Shown: positions 1-10,145 of the stretch, piece by piece | How the letters are laid out: the number at the start of each line of letters is the position of its first letter | How positions within the stretch are numbered: the stretch's first letter is position 1 | Assembly (NCBI GenBank): GCA_015234045.1 | Contig: JADFWU010000019.1 | Coordinates: 1 to 61,434 of the forward strand | Direction: 5' to 3' | Origin: Magnetococcales bacterium | GTDB taxonomy: Bacteria > Pseudomonadota > Magnetococcia > Magnetococcales > JADFWU01 | Length of the DNA stretch: 61,434 nucleotides | Program-made: the position numbers and the translations under genes | The notes under the pieces: generated by a model | What the model saw: the letters and a program-made list of their open reading frames with translations, nothing else | The model's database searches: none | What the model was told of the DNA's origin: nothing

Positions 1-1680
1 TTCGCGCCGGCTACTGACGAATAACGCCTTACCCATGAGTGTTACGTTCTCTTCAATTCGTTTTTCGTAGTGTTGGATAAAATCCTTGGCAAGTGCCTTG
101 ATGCGGTCAGGATCGCCTAGAATGGCTTTCATCTGCGTTGTGGCGTTTTTACTCTCTTCTATCTGGTAGTCGCTGGCGCCTTCTCGTTCGCATTGATCAT
201 AATAGGTTTCGATCTCGTCCAGCTTACTGTTATCCAGCACCACTTTTGCGGCGCGGCCTTCGTAGACGATGCGTACGGTGATCTCATCCTTTACCGATTC
301 GGCCATGGTGTAGGCGTCTACCACATCACCGAACACATCCAAGGTGGCATCAATGGGCGTTCCGGTGAAGCCGACATAAGTCGCGTTTGGCAGGGAATCA
401 TGCAGGTGCTTTGCAAAACCGTAGCTGCGCTTTATGCCTGTGTCTGTTCTGTGGATTTTCTGGTCCAGATTGATCTGGCTGCGGTGTGCTTCATCTGAGA
501 TACAGATAACATTATTGCGCTCGGTGAGCAGGTCGGTATCTTCGCTGAATTTGTTAATGGTGGTTAGAAAGACACCACCGCTTTTGCGATCTTTCAGCTG
601 TTCACGCAGTTTTGCGCGGCTCTCCACACTGATCACGGTATCATCGCCCAGAAAGCGTTTGGCATTGGTGAACTGAATGGAGAGTTGATCATCCAGATCG
701 TTTCGATCGGTGATCAGGATCAGCGTTGGGCTTCCGAAATCAATGCTTTTCATCAACAAACGGCAAAGGAACAGCATGGTGTAGCTTTTGCCGCATCCAG
801 TGGCACCAAAATAGGTACCGCCTTTACCATCACCGGTTGGTTTTCGGTGTTGTTTGATATTTTCGTATAGCTTGGTCGCTGCATAGTATTGTGGATAGCG
901 ACAGACGATTTTTTGTTCTTGATTGGCGCTATCCGGCAGATAGATAAAATGGTGCAGTACTTCGCGCAGTCGGTTTCGGTCGAACAGACCGTGAATCATG
1001 GTGTTCAAGGAATCAACACCATCGCGTTCCATGGACTCATCACCGGTGATCTTGCGCCAGGCATAGAAATATTCATACGGCGCAAACAACGAACCCACCT
1101 TAGTATTGACACCATCGCTGATGACACACAGGGCGTTATATTTCAACAACTCTGGAATATCGCGCCGATATTGGGTGGTCAGCTGAGTATAGGCAGTATG
1201 GATGGTAGCCTCTTTGCGAATCGCGCTCTTGAACTCAAACACCACCAACGGCAAACCATTGATAAAAAGAGTGCCATCCGGAATGCCTTTTTTATTACCC
1301 TCAATGGCCAGTTGATTGATGATTTTATAGAGATTGTTATCGGCTTCCGCGTAGTCGATCAGCTGGATATGGAGATCTTTTTGGCTACGGTCTTCCCGCT
1401 TGAGCAAAAAGCCATCTGAAACCCATTTCATAACGGTTTTATTGGAGTTGTACAGATCCAAAGCGGAAAGCCGCTCCAACTGACTGATCACCGACTCAAT
1501 TTCACCACTGGTAATCTGTGCTCCGGCATACTGCTTTTTCAGAAATGCCCGAAGATCTTTTTTAATCAAGACTTCATGGTACTGCCGCTCAATCTGCGCC
1601 CCTTTGACCTGGGCGTAGCCCTGCTGAACCAAGAGCTCAGTAATGGCCTGCTCCAGTATGCTTTCGGTAAATTGACTCAT
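1..1680 (-). CDS. hsdR: Type I restriction enzyme R subunit, 3' end beyond window
   Basis: This is the motor and nuclease subunit of a type I restriction-modification enzyme, which translocates DNA using ATP and cuts when the S/M complex meets an unmodified site. The first 560 residues are present without a stop; the C-terminus lies outside the window. A PD-(D/E)xK-type nuclease region is visible, with PDGTLF followed by FEFK at residues 148-151. A Walker A motif GATGCGKS lies at 292-299 and the DEAH box at 396-399, as in superfamily 2 helicases. The start codon overlaps the stop of the upstream S gene by 4 bp (ATGA), so translation is probably coupled. No frameshift was seen in the visible part. 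The family assignment is firm. Confidence 0.95.
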   Translation of the reverse strand, partial: MSQFTESILEQAITELLVQQGYAQVKGAQIERQYHEVLIKKDLRAFLKKQYAGAQITSGEIESVISQLERLSALDLYNSNKTVMKWVSDGFLLKREDRSQKDLHIQLIDYAEADNNLYKIINQLAIEGNKKGIPDGTLFINGLPLVVFEFKSAIRKEATIHTAYTQLTTQYRRDIPELLKYNALCVISDGVNTKVGSLFAPYEYFYAWRKITGDESMERDGVDSLNTMIHGLFDRNRLREVLHHFIYLPDSANQEQKIVCRYPQYYAATKLYENIKQHRKPTGDGKGGTYFGATGCGKSYTMLFLCRLLMKSIDFGSPTLILITDRNDLDDQLSIQFTNAKRFLGDDTVISVESRAKLREQLKDRKSGGVFLTTINKFSEDTDLLTERNNVICISDEAHRSQINLDQKIHRTDTGIKRSYGFAKHLHDSLPNATYVGFTGTPIDATLDVFGDVVDAYTMAESVKDEITVRIVYEGRAAKVVLDNSKLDEIETYYDQCEREGASDYQIEESKNATTQMKAILGDPDRIKALAKDFIQHYEKRIEENVTLMGKALFVSSRRE

Positions 1681-3377
1681 AGGGCGTTCTCTATCAGTTT
1701 TTCAGCATCTGGGATGCGGAGTTGGCCGGATAGGAGTTTGGGTAGGAGGGTGTCTCGGAGTTTTTTAAGGCTTATTTTCTCAATATTTTTTTCAAGAATA
1801 CTATCAAAAAATGGTCTAACTAGATCTTCAAACTCAACCGTTAGTTTCTCCCCACCAAATGGGGTTTGAATTGTGCCAAAAGTATTTCTTGTAATAGTAC
1901 TAAAAACAGAACCGTGGCTTCTTAGTTGCAAGTCGGACACTCTTAGCAATATCGTATAATATGTAAAAATATCTGAAATATTATCTATTCCGTTAATGCC
2001 ATAACATGATTGATTCATCGCCATTGGATACCCAACTATTGCACACTTCCCAACTGTCCCTCGCGCACTAATTATCGTCGTCCCAGTTCTAAGTATTTTT
2101 GTCGAAGAGTTTTCAACACCTAGTTTTGTTACATGCTTTTCTGTTTCCACGACAAAAACATCTGAAGGTTCTGGTGCATCCACAACAGAAAACCAAGGAA
2201 TATCACCTCCCCAACAATCAGAGTTGGATGTCTTTGGTGTTCCACCACCAATAAGATCAATCAAGGTATTTAACGGTCTAACCTCCCACCCTTCCGGCAC
2301 CCAGCCCATTTCCTCTCTGAATTCAAACGCACTGGGAAACTGTGTGCGGATCTGATCAGGAAGGGTTTTACGGGCAGCGCCCAGGGCTTGGCGGGTGGCG
2401 GCTTTGGCCTTGAGCGCATCCGGGATCTCATTGCCAGCGGCCAGGGCATTGTCGATCACTGGATCAAAGTCCACAAACCAGCTCTTGAACAACGCCTGAG
2501 CCATGGACTCCAGGGTTTCATTCATCTGGCGGTTTAGTTCGATTTTATCGTCCAGTGAACCGAGAATGTGGGCGATGGCTTTTTGTAAAGTATGCTCTGG
2601 GATACGGAGAGGTGCCTTTGACAATATTCCCGTATTAAGGTTTGGCATTGTTGCACCAATCGCATGCCTAACTATCCATTCTTGATTTTGTGGTGTACTG
2701 AGATGATAAAAAAGAAATTGTGCGTCAATACCATTTCCAGGTCGAACCAATAGACACCCTGTTCCACAAAACATCCCTGCTTCGTCTTTCCGAATTAAGG
2801 CCTTGCGAGTTACATCACCTCTCCGGCTATATATAATATCATCAGCTTTAACAATGTGTCTCGATAATCGATCCGCATCATCCTGGGTAATACGAACAAC
2901 ACATGTTAAATCTATAGCATTATTAACAATATTGATCGGCATAATGCATGGTATACCGTCATCAACATAATCAGATGCATGCAATTGACTGCCAAAAGGA
3001 CCTGTCTGTACAAAACCACCCCCCTGACTAACGACCTTTCCTAAAGTCGTTACAACCCACTCACTCCCCACATCCCAGCCCCCCTTCTGCAAAATCTCAA
3101 ACCCCTTCTCAATCACCGCCCGAAAAGAGTCCGATACTCCCCACCAATCCAACAGATCCACCCGGATAGGCAGGTCGGATTCAGCAAACGCCTCTTCCAG
3201 CCGGTTCATACGGCGTTTTTCTATCTTCTGCTTACCAACCAAGGCCAAGTCCAAATCGGACTGTTCTTTGGCTGTCCACAGCACACGAGAGCCGAAAGCC
3301 CGTACCTCACATTCTGGTACATGCTCGGCAAGAATGCGCTTTACGGTCGCCAAATAATCGGGAGCAAGATCAATCAT
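1677..3377 (-). CDS. hsdS: Type I restriction S subunit with N-terminal MNT nucleotidyltransferase domain
   Basis: This is the 566-residue DNA-specificity subunit of the type I system, with an unusual N-terminal extension. Residues 1 to about 97 form a minimal nucleotidyltransferase (MNT) domain: GS at 29-30, then exactly ten residues, then D41-L-D43, with a further Asp at 74 in IRVDLLDW. This matches the GS-x10-DxD signature of MntA-like antitoxins. From about residue 101 it reads as HsdS, with two AT-rich variable target-recognition regions (about 2600-3050 and 1740-2280) separated by a better conserved central segment around LGSLDDKIELNRQMNETLES. The start was placed at 3377. The open frame runs further upstream, but that part lies inside the HEPN gene in another frame and has no MNT similarity. 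The 8-bp overlap with the HEPN gene supports coupling. Inference: the fused domain modifies the neighbouring HEPN protein. Confidence 0.88.
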   Translation of the reverse strand: MIDLAPDYLATVKRILAEHVPECEVRAFGSRVLWTAKEQSDLDLALVGKQKIEKRRMNRLEEAFAESDLPIRVDLLDWWGVSDSFRAVIEKGFEILQKGGWDVGSEWVVTTLGKVVSQGGGFVQTGPFGSQLHASDYVDDGIPCIMPINIVNNAIDLTCVVRITQDDADRLSRHIVKADDIIYSRRGDVTRKALIRKDEAGMFCGTGCLLVRPGNGIDAQFLFYHLSTPQNQEWIVRHAIGATMPNLNTGILSKAPLRIPEHTLQKAIAHILGSLDDKIELNRQMNETLESMAQALFKSWFVDFDPVIDNALAAGNEIPDALKAKAATRQALGAARKTLPDQIRTQFPSAFEFREEMGWVPEGWEVRPLNTLIDLIGGGTPKTSNSDCWGGDIPWFSVVDAPEPSDVFVVETEKHVTKLGVENSSTKILRTGTTIISARGTVGKCAIVGYPMAMNQSCYGINGIDNISDIFTYYTILLRVSDLQLRSHGSVFSTITRNTFGTIQTPFGGEKLTVEFEDLVRPFFDSILEKNIEKISLKKLRDTLLPKLLSGQLRIPDAEKLIENAL

Positions 3378-3795
3378 TGCGCTTAGTGATCTCCGCCTGG
3401 AATTTTTTAGCTTCGTGGTAAAACTCAGTGGCGGAGTTGAACACCTCGGCTGCGGTTTCTTCATCGTAGGTGTGAGAGGTGCGGTTGCGATCCTTATGGT
3501 AGTCCATCCACAGATCCACATCTCGGATCAGATGATATTCAGCGCTGAGGCGGAATAACTCTCGTCGTGTCACGCCATCCACGTAGGTCTCACCCACATT
3601 ATGGGCCAACCAGCGCTTCATCAGCTTCCAGCAAAGCTCATAGGTGAATTCGAAATTTTGGATCACACCGGCCTTGATAGCCTCCTGAGTGTCCGAATCA
3701 AACGCGTCCATTTTTTCAGAGGAGAGCGCCACCGCCACTGAGCGCCCCAAAGAGGCAACTGCTTTTTGTAGGCTATTGAGTTCCAACGCCATCAT
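3370..3795 (-). CDS. HEPN-domain protein, HI0074/HepT-like, candidate RNase toxin
   Basis: This 141-residue, mostly helical protein belongs to the HI0074 (nucleotidyltransferase substrate-binding) branch of the HEPN superfamily. The diagnostic motif is KDRNRTSHTYDEETA: R103, four residues, H108, then Y110, i.e. R-x4-HxY. In characterised HepT/MntA systems, HEPN proteins with this motif are RNase toxins. MntA neutralises them by adding AMP units to the motif tyrosine. Here the MNT partner is fused to the next gene product, HsdS. The gene is squeezed between hsdM (4-bp ATGA overlap) and mnt-hsdS (8-bp overlap), so all are probably translated from one mRNA. The toxin role is inferred from the family. 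A scaffold role for the nucleotidyltransferase is the alternative, because the HI0074 branch is less well characterised. Confidence 0.85.
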   Translation of the reverse strand: MMALELNSLQKAVASLGRSVAVALSSEKMDAFDSDTQEAIKAGVIQNFEFTYELCWKLMKRWLAHNVGETYVDGVTRRELFRLSAEYHLIRDVDLWMDYHKDRNRTSHTYDEETAAEVFNSATEFYHEAKKFQAEITKRND

Positions 3796-5351
3796 TCATC
3801 TCCAAACCCCAGAGCGGCCAGATTTTTTTTAATCACCTGATCCAGTTTTTCAGACTCGGCCATCTGCTTAAAGAGTGTTTTGGTCAGATCCGCCATCTTC
3901 TCTTCAAAGGGAATCCCATCATCCTCAATCTCAGCCGCGCCCACATAGCGCCCTGGTGTCAGGACATAGTCGTTTTTCTTAATCTCTGCCAAAGTGGCGG
4001 ATTTGCAGTAACCCGCTTTGTCCTCATACGTCCCGTCCTTCTTTTCACCGCGCCAGGCGTGATAGGTCCGGGCGATGTCGGCAATCTCTTCGGTTGAAAA
4101 CGCTTTGTGGGTGCGGTCGATCATTGAACCGATGTTGCGGGCATCAATAAATAAGGTCTCGCCTTGGCGGTCCCGATAGTCGCGCCTGGTATCGGCTTTT
4201 TTGGATTTGGACAGAAACCACAAACAGACCGGAATCTGTGTGGTGTAGAAAAGCTGACCCGGCAGGGCAATCATGCAGTCCACCAGATCATTTTCGATTA
4301 TCTTCTGACGGATCGCGCCTTCACCAGTGGTGTTGGTAGACATGGAACCGTTGGCCAGAACAAACCCGGCAACACCATTTTCCGATAGCTTGGAAATCAT
4401 GTGCATGATCCAAGCATAGTTCGCATTGCCGGTGGGCGGCACGTCATAACCGCTCCAGCGCGGATCTTTGGTCAACTCATCCGCTGCGCGCCATTTCTTT
4501 TGATTAAACGGCGGATTGGCCATCACATAGTCGGCTTTCAGATCCGGGTGCTGATCCTTGAAAAACGTATCCGCTGGCACCTCTCCGAGATTGCTGGAGA
4601 TACCACGAATGGCCAAATTCATTTTTGCCAACTTATAGGTAGTGGCCGTGCCCTCTTGACCATAAATTGAGATATCTTTATTGCTGCCTTTATGACTCTC
4701 AATAAATTTGACCGACTGGACAAACATACCACCCGATCCGCAACAAGGATCATAGATCTTACCTTTGAACGGCTCGATCATCTCCGCAATCAGATTGACA
4801 ACACTTTTAGGCGTGTAAAACTCACCACCGCCTTTACCCTCTTTAGCGGCAAATTTGCCGAGGAAATATTCATAGACACGTCCGACAATATCCTCTGTTT
4901 TATCCTTAACCGTATCAATGTTGCTGATCGCATCAATCAGCGCCGCCAGCTTGCTTGATTCCAAGCCCAAACGAGAGAAATAGTTGTCCGGCAATGCGCC
5001 TTTGAGGGATCTGTTTTTCTTCTCCACCGTGGTCATTGCCGTATCAATTTTAACGGCAAGATCATCCTGTTTGGCGTGTTTTTGAATATAGGACCAGCGC
5101 GATTCTTCCGGCAGATAGAACACATTCTCCATGGCATAAAATTCCACCATGTCGATGTACTGCGCCATATCCTCATCTATCAATTGTTGCTTACGCTGTT
5201 CAAACTTATCACTGACAAATTTCAAAAAAATCAAACTCAATACAACATGCTTATACTCCGAGGACTCCACTGTGCCTCTGAGTTTGTTTGCCGTATCCCA
5301 CAGCGACTCCTCAAAATTTTTTTCTTTTTTTGCAGCGGCTTTTCTGGCCAT
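3792..5351 (-). CDS. hsdM: Type I restriction-modification system N6-adenine methyltransferase M subunit
   Basis: This is the methylase subunit, which with HsdS methylates adenine in the recognition sequence using S-adenosylmethionine. It has 519 residues, the usual length. It shows an N-terminal helical HsdM domain (NFEESLWDTANKLRG...), the SAM-binding motif DPCCGSGGMF preceded by GEFYTPKSVV, and the catalytic NPPF motif in YVMANPPFNQKKW. An AAAGGA ribosome-binding site lies 6 nt before the ATG. The gene begins 13 bp after the ligA stop with no terminator between, so read-through from ligA is likely. It overlaps the HEPN gene by 4 bp. Confidence 0.96.
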   Translation of the reverse strand: MARKAAAKKEKNFEESLWDTANKLRGTVESSEYKHVVLSLIFLKFVSDKFEQRKQQLIDEDMAQYIDMVEFYAMENVFYLPEESRWSYIQKHAKQDDLAVKIDTAMTTVEKKNRSLKGALPDNYFSRLGLESSKLAALIDAISNIDTVKDKTEDIVGRVYEYFLGKFAAKEGKGGGEFYTPKSVVNLIAEMIEPFKGKIYDPCCGSGGMFVQSVKFIESHKGSNKDISIYGQEGTATTYKLAKMNLAIRGISSNLGEVPADTFFKDQHPDLKADYVMANPPFNQKKWRAADELTKDPRWSGYDVPPTGNANYAWIMHMISKLSENGVAGFVLANGSMSTNTTGEGAIRQKIIENDLVDCMIALPGQLFYTTQIPVCLWFLSKSKKADTRRDYRDRQGETLFIDARNIGSMIDRTHKAFSTEEIADIARTYHAWRGEKKDGTYEDKAGYCKSATLAEIKKNDYVLTPGRYVGAAEIEDDGIPFEEKMADLTKTLFKQMAESEKLDQVIKKNLAALGFGDE

Positions 5352-5364
5352 TGGTTTTCCTTTG

Positions 5365-7425
<2,061 letters not shown>

Positions 7426-7556
7426 TCACTTTTCTATTTTAGAGAAAATCCCGGAGTCTCATTTTGCTGCACTCGTTCCTTCAGAACAACAGACTGCCTC
7501 TTTAGCAAGTAGAAGCGAAGCAACAATGCGCCTTTTCGACTAATAGATGTGGAACA

Positions 7557-7587
7557 TTTTGCCCTGGCTTGTCCAACCAGGGCAAAA
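7557..7587. repeat. 11-bp inverted repeat in the ligA/SPOR-protein divergent region
   Basis: TTTTGCCCTGG (7557-7567) is exactly complementary to CCAGGGCAAAA (7577-7587), with a 9-nt loop. It lies between the divergent genes ligA and the SPOR/beta-barrel gene. Because A rather than T follows the stem on both strands, it is not a standard intrinsic terminator. An operator or an RNA leader hairpin is possible. The rest of the 298-bp intergenic stretch (7423-7720) shows nothing I can identify beyond expected promoters. Confidence 0.5.
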
Positions 7588-7720
7588 ATCACCCGTATAT
7601 AAATCAACTAAATTTAGCCTAGCCCAATGTTTTTATTGCCTATTTGCCGTTGGCCTTCAAGTTGCATTTCATACATCGGGTTCAACCCTATCCAAGCTAT
7701 GCAAGTAGAGGAATGCGTTG

Positions 7721-9055
7721 ATGGTCATCGGAATGAAATGGCATTTTCAAACGAAAAGCCTGAACAGGAAAAAAGCGCTGTGCTTATCGGCACTATTGGC
7801 GCTTACGCCTGCATTGGCGGTTATTCCGACACGCTCCAGCGCAGCGGAAAGCCACCAAGCCATGGCCCGCACTCCCTCTGAAAATTATTACACATTGCAG
7901 GTGTTTGGCTCATACGATCCAAATGCGGTATTGAATTATATTACAGCGCGGCAATTAAAAGGCCGATCCGATTTCTACCAATTTGAATTAGATCAAAACG
8001 GCAAGAGGTTTTATGCCGTCTCCTTTGGCATTTTCCCGTCCAAACAGGACGCAGAAAAAGCCCGGCAACGGTTGAAGAGTCTATGGCATCCGAATTATCA
8101 GCCATGGGCACGCACGCTGGGTTCGGTCTACGGAAAGACCGCAACCGCGCAACCTGCGCCAACAGTGCAGGCTCCGCCCCCTCAAATCGGTAACGGCCAA
8201 CCCAATCACCAGGGTAGATATGTTCAACAAGCGGTTCCCGTCCCTCGAAGGGCTGCCGCACCACAGCCCCGCGTGATTATGGCCCGGCCTGCACAGGCAA
8301 TACAGGTGCCGATGCCTCAACCGGCACCTGTGATCGTCCAGAGAGCACAACCACATCATGTCGCCCAAAGAGCCGCGCCCGTACAAAGATCTCCACGTGT
8401 ACAGCCTGCTCAGAAGATGCACAAAGGCTTGCCTGTCATAAGCCGTCCACAAAACGGACGGCGCGTGCTTCAGATGCGCCTACAACATCCCAATGAACGC
8501 GGCTGGTATATAGGAACAGCCGTTGGTGCCAGCCTGTTCAACGCCAAAGGCGAAGATATGGATAACGCCATGGCAAAACTGGGCTATAACTCCGATATCG
8601 ACTATGACAACACATCCTACGCCTTCAAACTATACGGCGGACTTCGTCTAAACCGATACGCAGCCCTGGAAACAGGCTATTCCAACTATGGACAGATTAA
8701 AAGCAGCGGAAATGAGTACACAGAGGCCGATGGATTCCTGAAAGCCGCCCTGAAAGAACACCCCATGAGCGCCCAAGGACTCTATGCCGGTGTCCAAGGA
8801 TCCGTGCCCTATGGCGATTTCAGCCTACATGGCCGACTCGGCGCTCTCGCCTACTATGGCGATGCCTATATCACCAACAATGACACCGGTGAAGATCACA
8901 GCCGCTCAGAATTCGGCATGACACCCTATTATGGACTCGGTGCCATGCTCAATATCGGCGAAGATTACGCCGCCCGCATGGACTGGGAACGCGTCGATAT
9001 CGAAAATACCGAGATCGACACCGTGACTATGGGCGTTCAGGCGAGTTTTCAGTAA
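7721..9055 (+). CDS. Exported SPOR-domain protein with C-terminal outer-membrane beta-barrel
   Basis: This 444-residue protein has three parts. An N-terminal signal peptide (KKALCLSALLALTPALAV) is followed by a SPOR domain (about residues 50-130, YTLQVFGSYDPNAVLNYI to QPWARTLGSVYG), a fold known to bind denuded peptidoglycan glycans. Residues 140-250 form a Pro/Ala/Gln/Arg-rich linker. The last about 190 residues look like an OmpA-type eight-stranded barrel: GWYIGTAVGASLF start, alternating strands, and a terminal VTMGVQASFQ ending in an aromatic-containing beta-signal. The ATG at 7721 was chosen because AGAGGA lies 8 nt upstream; ATG 7733 is an alternative. Inference: it ties the outer membrane to septal or other denuded peptidoglycan. 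The gene stands alone. Confidence 0.75.
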   Translation: MVIGMKWHFQTKSLNRKKALCLSALLALTPALAVIPTRSSAAESHQAMARTPSENYYTLQVFGSYDPNAVLNYITARQLKGRSDFYQFELDQNGKRFYAVSFGIFPSKQDAEKARQRLKSLWHPNYQPWARTLGSVYGKTATAQPAPTVQAPPPQIGNGQPNHQGRYVQQAVPVPRRAAAPQPRVIMARPAQAIQVPMPQPAPVIVQRAQPHHVAQRAAPVQRSPRVQPAQKMHKGLPVISRPQNGRRVLQMRLQHPNERGWYIGTAVGASLFNAKGEDMDNAMAKLGYNSDIDYDNTSYAFKLYGGLRLNRYAALETGYSNYGQIKSSGNEYTEADGFLKAALKEHPMSAQGLYAGVQGSVPYGDFSLHGRLGALAYYGDAYITNNDTGEDHSRSEFGMTPYYGLGAMLNIGEDYAARMDWERVDIENTEIDTVTMGVQASFQ

Positions 9056-9125
9056 ATGCCTACGACTATTTTTTTTCAAAAAAGTTGCAAACAAAAAGTA
9101 ATTAGCAAAAAAAAAATTGCTGCAC

Positions 9126-9140
9126 TCACTTGAAAAGTGA
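9126..9140. repeat. Short dyad TCACTT-GAA-AAGTGA
   Basis: A perfect 6-bp inverted repeat lies 70 bp after the SPOR/barrel gene in the 632-bp non-coding stretch 9056-9687. It resembles a second dyad at 9527-9542 (TGACTT-GAAA-AAGTCA); both share ACTTGAAAA and are followed by an A-rich run. The remainder of 9056-9520 is AT-rich and holds no gene that I can support. Confidence 0.35.
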
Positions 9141-9526
9141 CAAAAAAATCAAGGCAACCACCTAAGCTGAAGATTGCTATCTTACCGAAAAATTGGGCTT
9201 TTTTATGATTTTTCTATTGTATCTGGGACGACTTCCCGCTAGTATTCACTCAGAGACACTTAACGGAACAGGGGGATTTCCCGGATTTGGATGACCGTCT
9301 TTTGTAACTGACGAATTTATCGCAATATTGCCGATGAACCCCTTTGACCGGTCCGGGAGAAACAGATAATATCCCCCCTCGTTACCTCTTGAGTTTAGGT
9401 TTTTTTCCGATTCCAATCGCTATTTTGCCTTTTCTTGAGACGATGTCAGTTGGATCTCAATTAATGTGGCATGTGTGATTTTTTTGGCAACGACCTGACT
9501 CAACAGAGCCTTGCCGTACAGGTGAA

Positions 9527-9569
9527 TGACTTGAAAAAGTCAAAATTGCTATAATCTAATATATAGCAA
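9527..9569 (+). promoter_or_regulatory. Extended -10 promoter with overlapping inverted repeats
   Basis: TATAAT at 9550-9555 is preceded by TGC, giving an extended -10 element (TGnTATAAT). The -10 sits in a perfect 8-bp inverted repeat, TTGCTATA (9546-9553) and TATAGCAA (9562-9569). A second 6-bp dyad, TGACTT/AAGTCA, lies just upstream at 9527-9542, where a -35 element would be. Inference: a repressible promoter for the three-gene cassette downstream, with a leader of roughly 120 nt before the GTG start at 9688. Confidence 0.55.
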
Positions 9570-9687
9570 GCTAAAAGCTTCTTGGTTCATACCATCCGCA
9601 CACGTCAGCGGCATTGGATTAGGATCAAAAGCAGGTTATGAATTGCTCATTGAGCCATTCATTACATATTATAAGAGAGGACTTGAC

Positions 9688-10131
9688 GTGAATGACTTGA
9701 ACCAAATTTATACATTGGGACTCAGAGTCCACAATCAATTAAGCCACCTTGCAGCTGGATACTATAAAGAAGAAGAAGTCACCGCTTTACCAGCCTTCCA
9801 AAATGCGGTCAAATCTGCCTTTCAAGGGCCCATGCAAAGATCTCACGCTCTGTTTTTTGGGAATTTGGTTTATAATTTTCAAAAAGAAGAACAAGAAGGT
9901 GAGACAATTGAGCTTCAACGCCCCTGGTATGAAGTAAAGAAAGACCTTGCAACCAACCCCAAGTATAGCAAGACTGTTCAGAACGTGCAGGACAAGCTCG
10001 AAAGCGCAATAGAGATCGCTAAAAAGTCTCCATCAAACTCAAAAAAGGACAAGTCGTTTCGTAAGATAGAGAAAGCCATTGCCCGTTATCTTAACGCCAT
10101 TAGAAGCGCATCTTTAAAAACCGACTTCTAA
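9688..10131 (+). CDS. Hypothetical protein, first gene of an orphan cassette
   Basis: This 147-residue protein matches no family I recognise. It is charged and helical in appearance, beginning MNDLNQIYTLGLRVHNQLSH, with a lysine-rich C-terminal part (KKSPSNSKKDKSFRKIEKA). There is no signal peptide or membrane segment, so it is probably cytoplasmic. I chose the GTG at 9688 because AGAGAGGA lies 7 nt upstream; the open frame reaches back to a TTG at 9643 that has no such site. The next gene starts 14 bp after the stop, so the two form an operon. Base composition is more AT-rich than in the flanking housekeeping genes, consistent with acquisition. Function unknown. Confidence 0.7.
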   Translation: MNDLNQIYTLGLRVHNQLSHLAAGYYKEEEVTALPAFQNAVKSAFQGPMQRSHALFFGNLVYNFQKEEQEGETIELQRPWYEVKKDLATNPKYSKTVQNVQDKLESAIEIAKKSPSNSKKDKSFRKIEKAIARYLNAIRSASLKTDF

Positions 10132-10145
10132 ACCCAAGGTGATTG

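Noticed and set aside
3378-3521. A 48-residue upstream extension of the MNT-HsdS reading frame
   Set aside because: It lies wholly inside the HEPN gene in another frame, has low-complexity Ser/Thr/Pro/Arg content and no ribosome-binding site. The MNT domain begins at the Met at 3377.
7557-7587. GC-rich hairpin as a rho-independent terminator
   Set aside because: The T and A runs are part of the stem and no T-run follows the hairpin on either strand. It also lies in front of, not behind, both genes.
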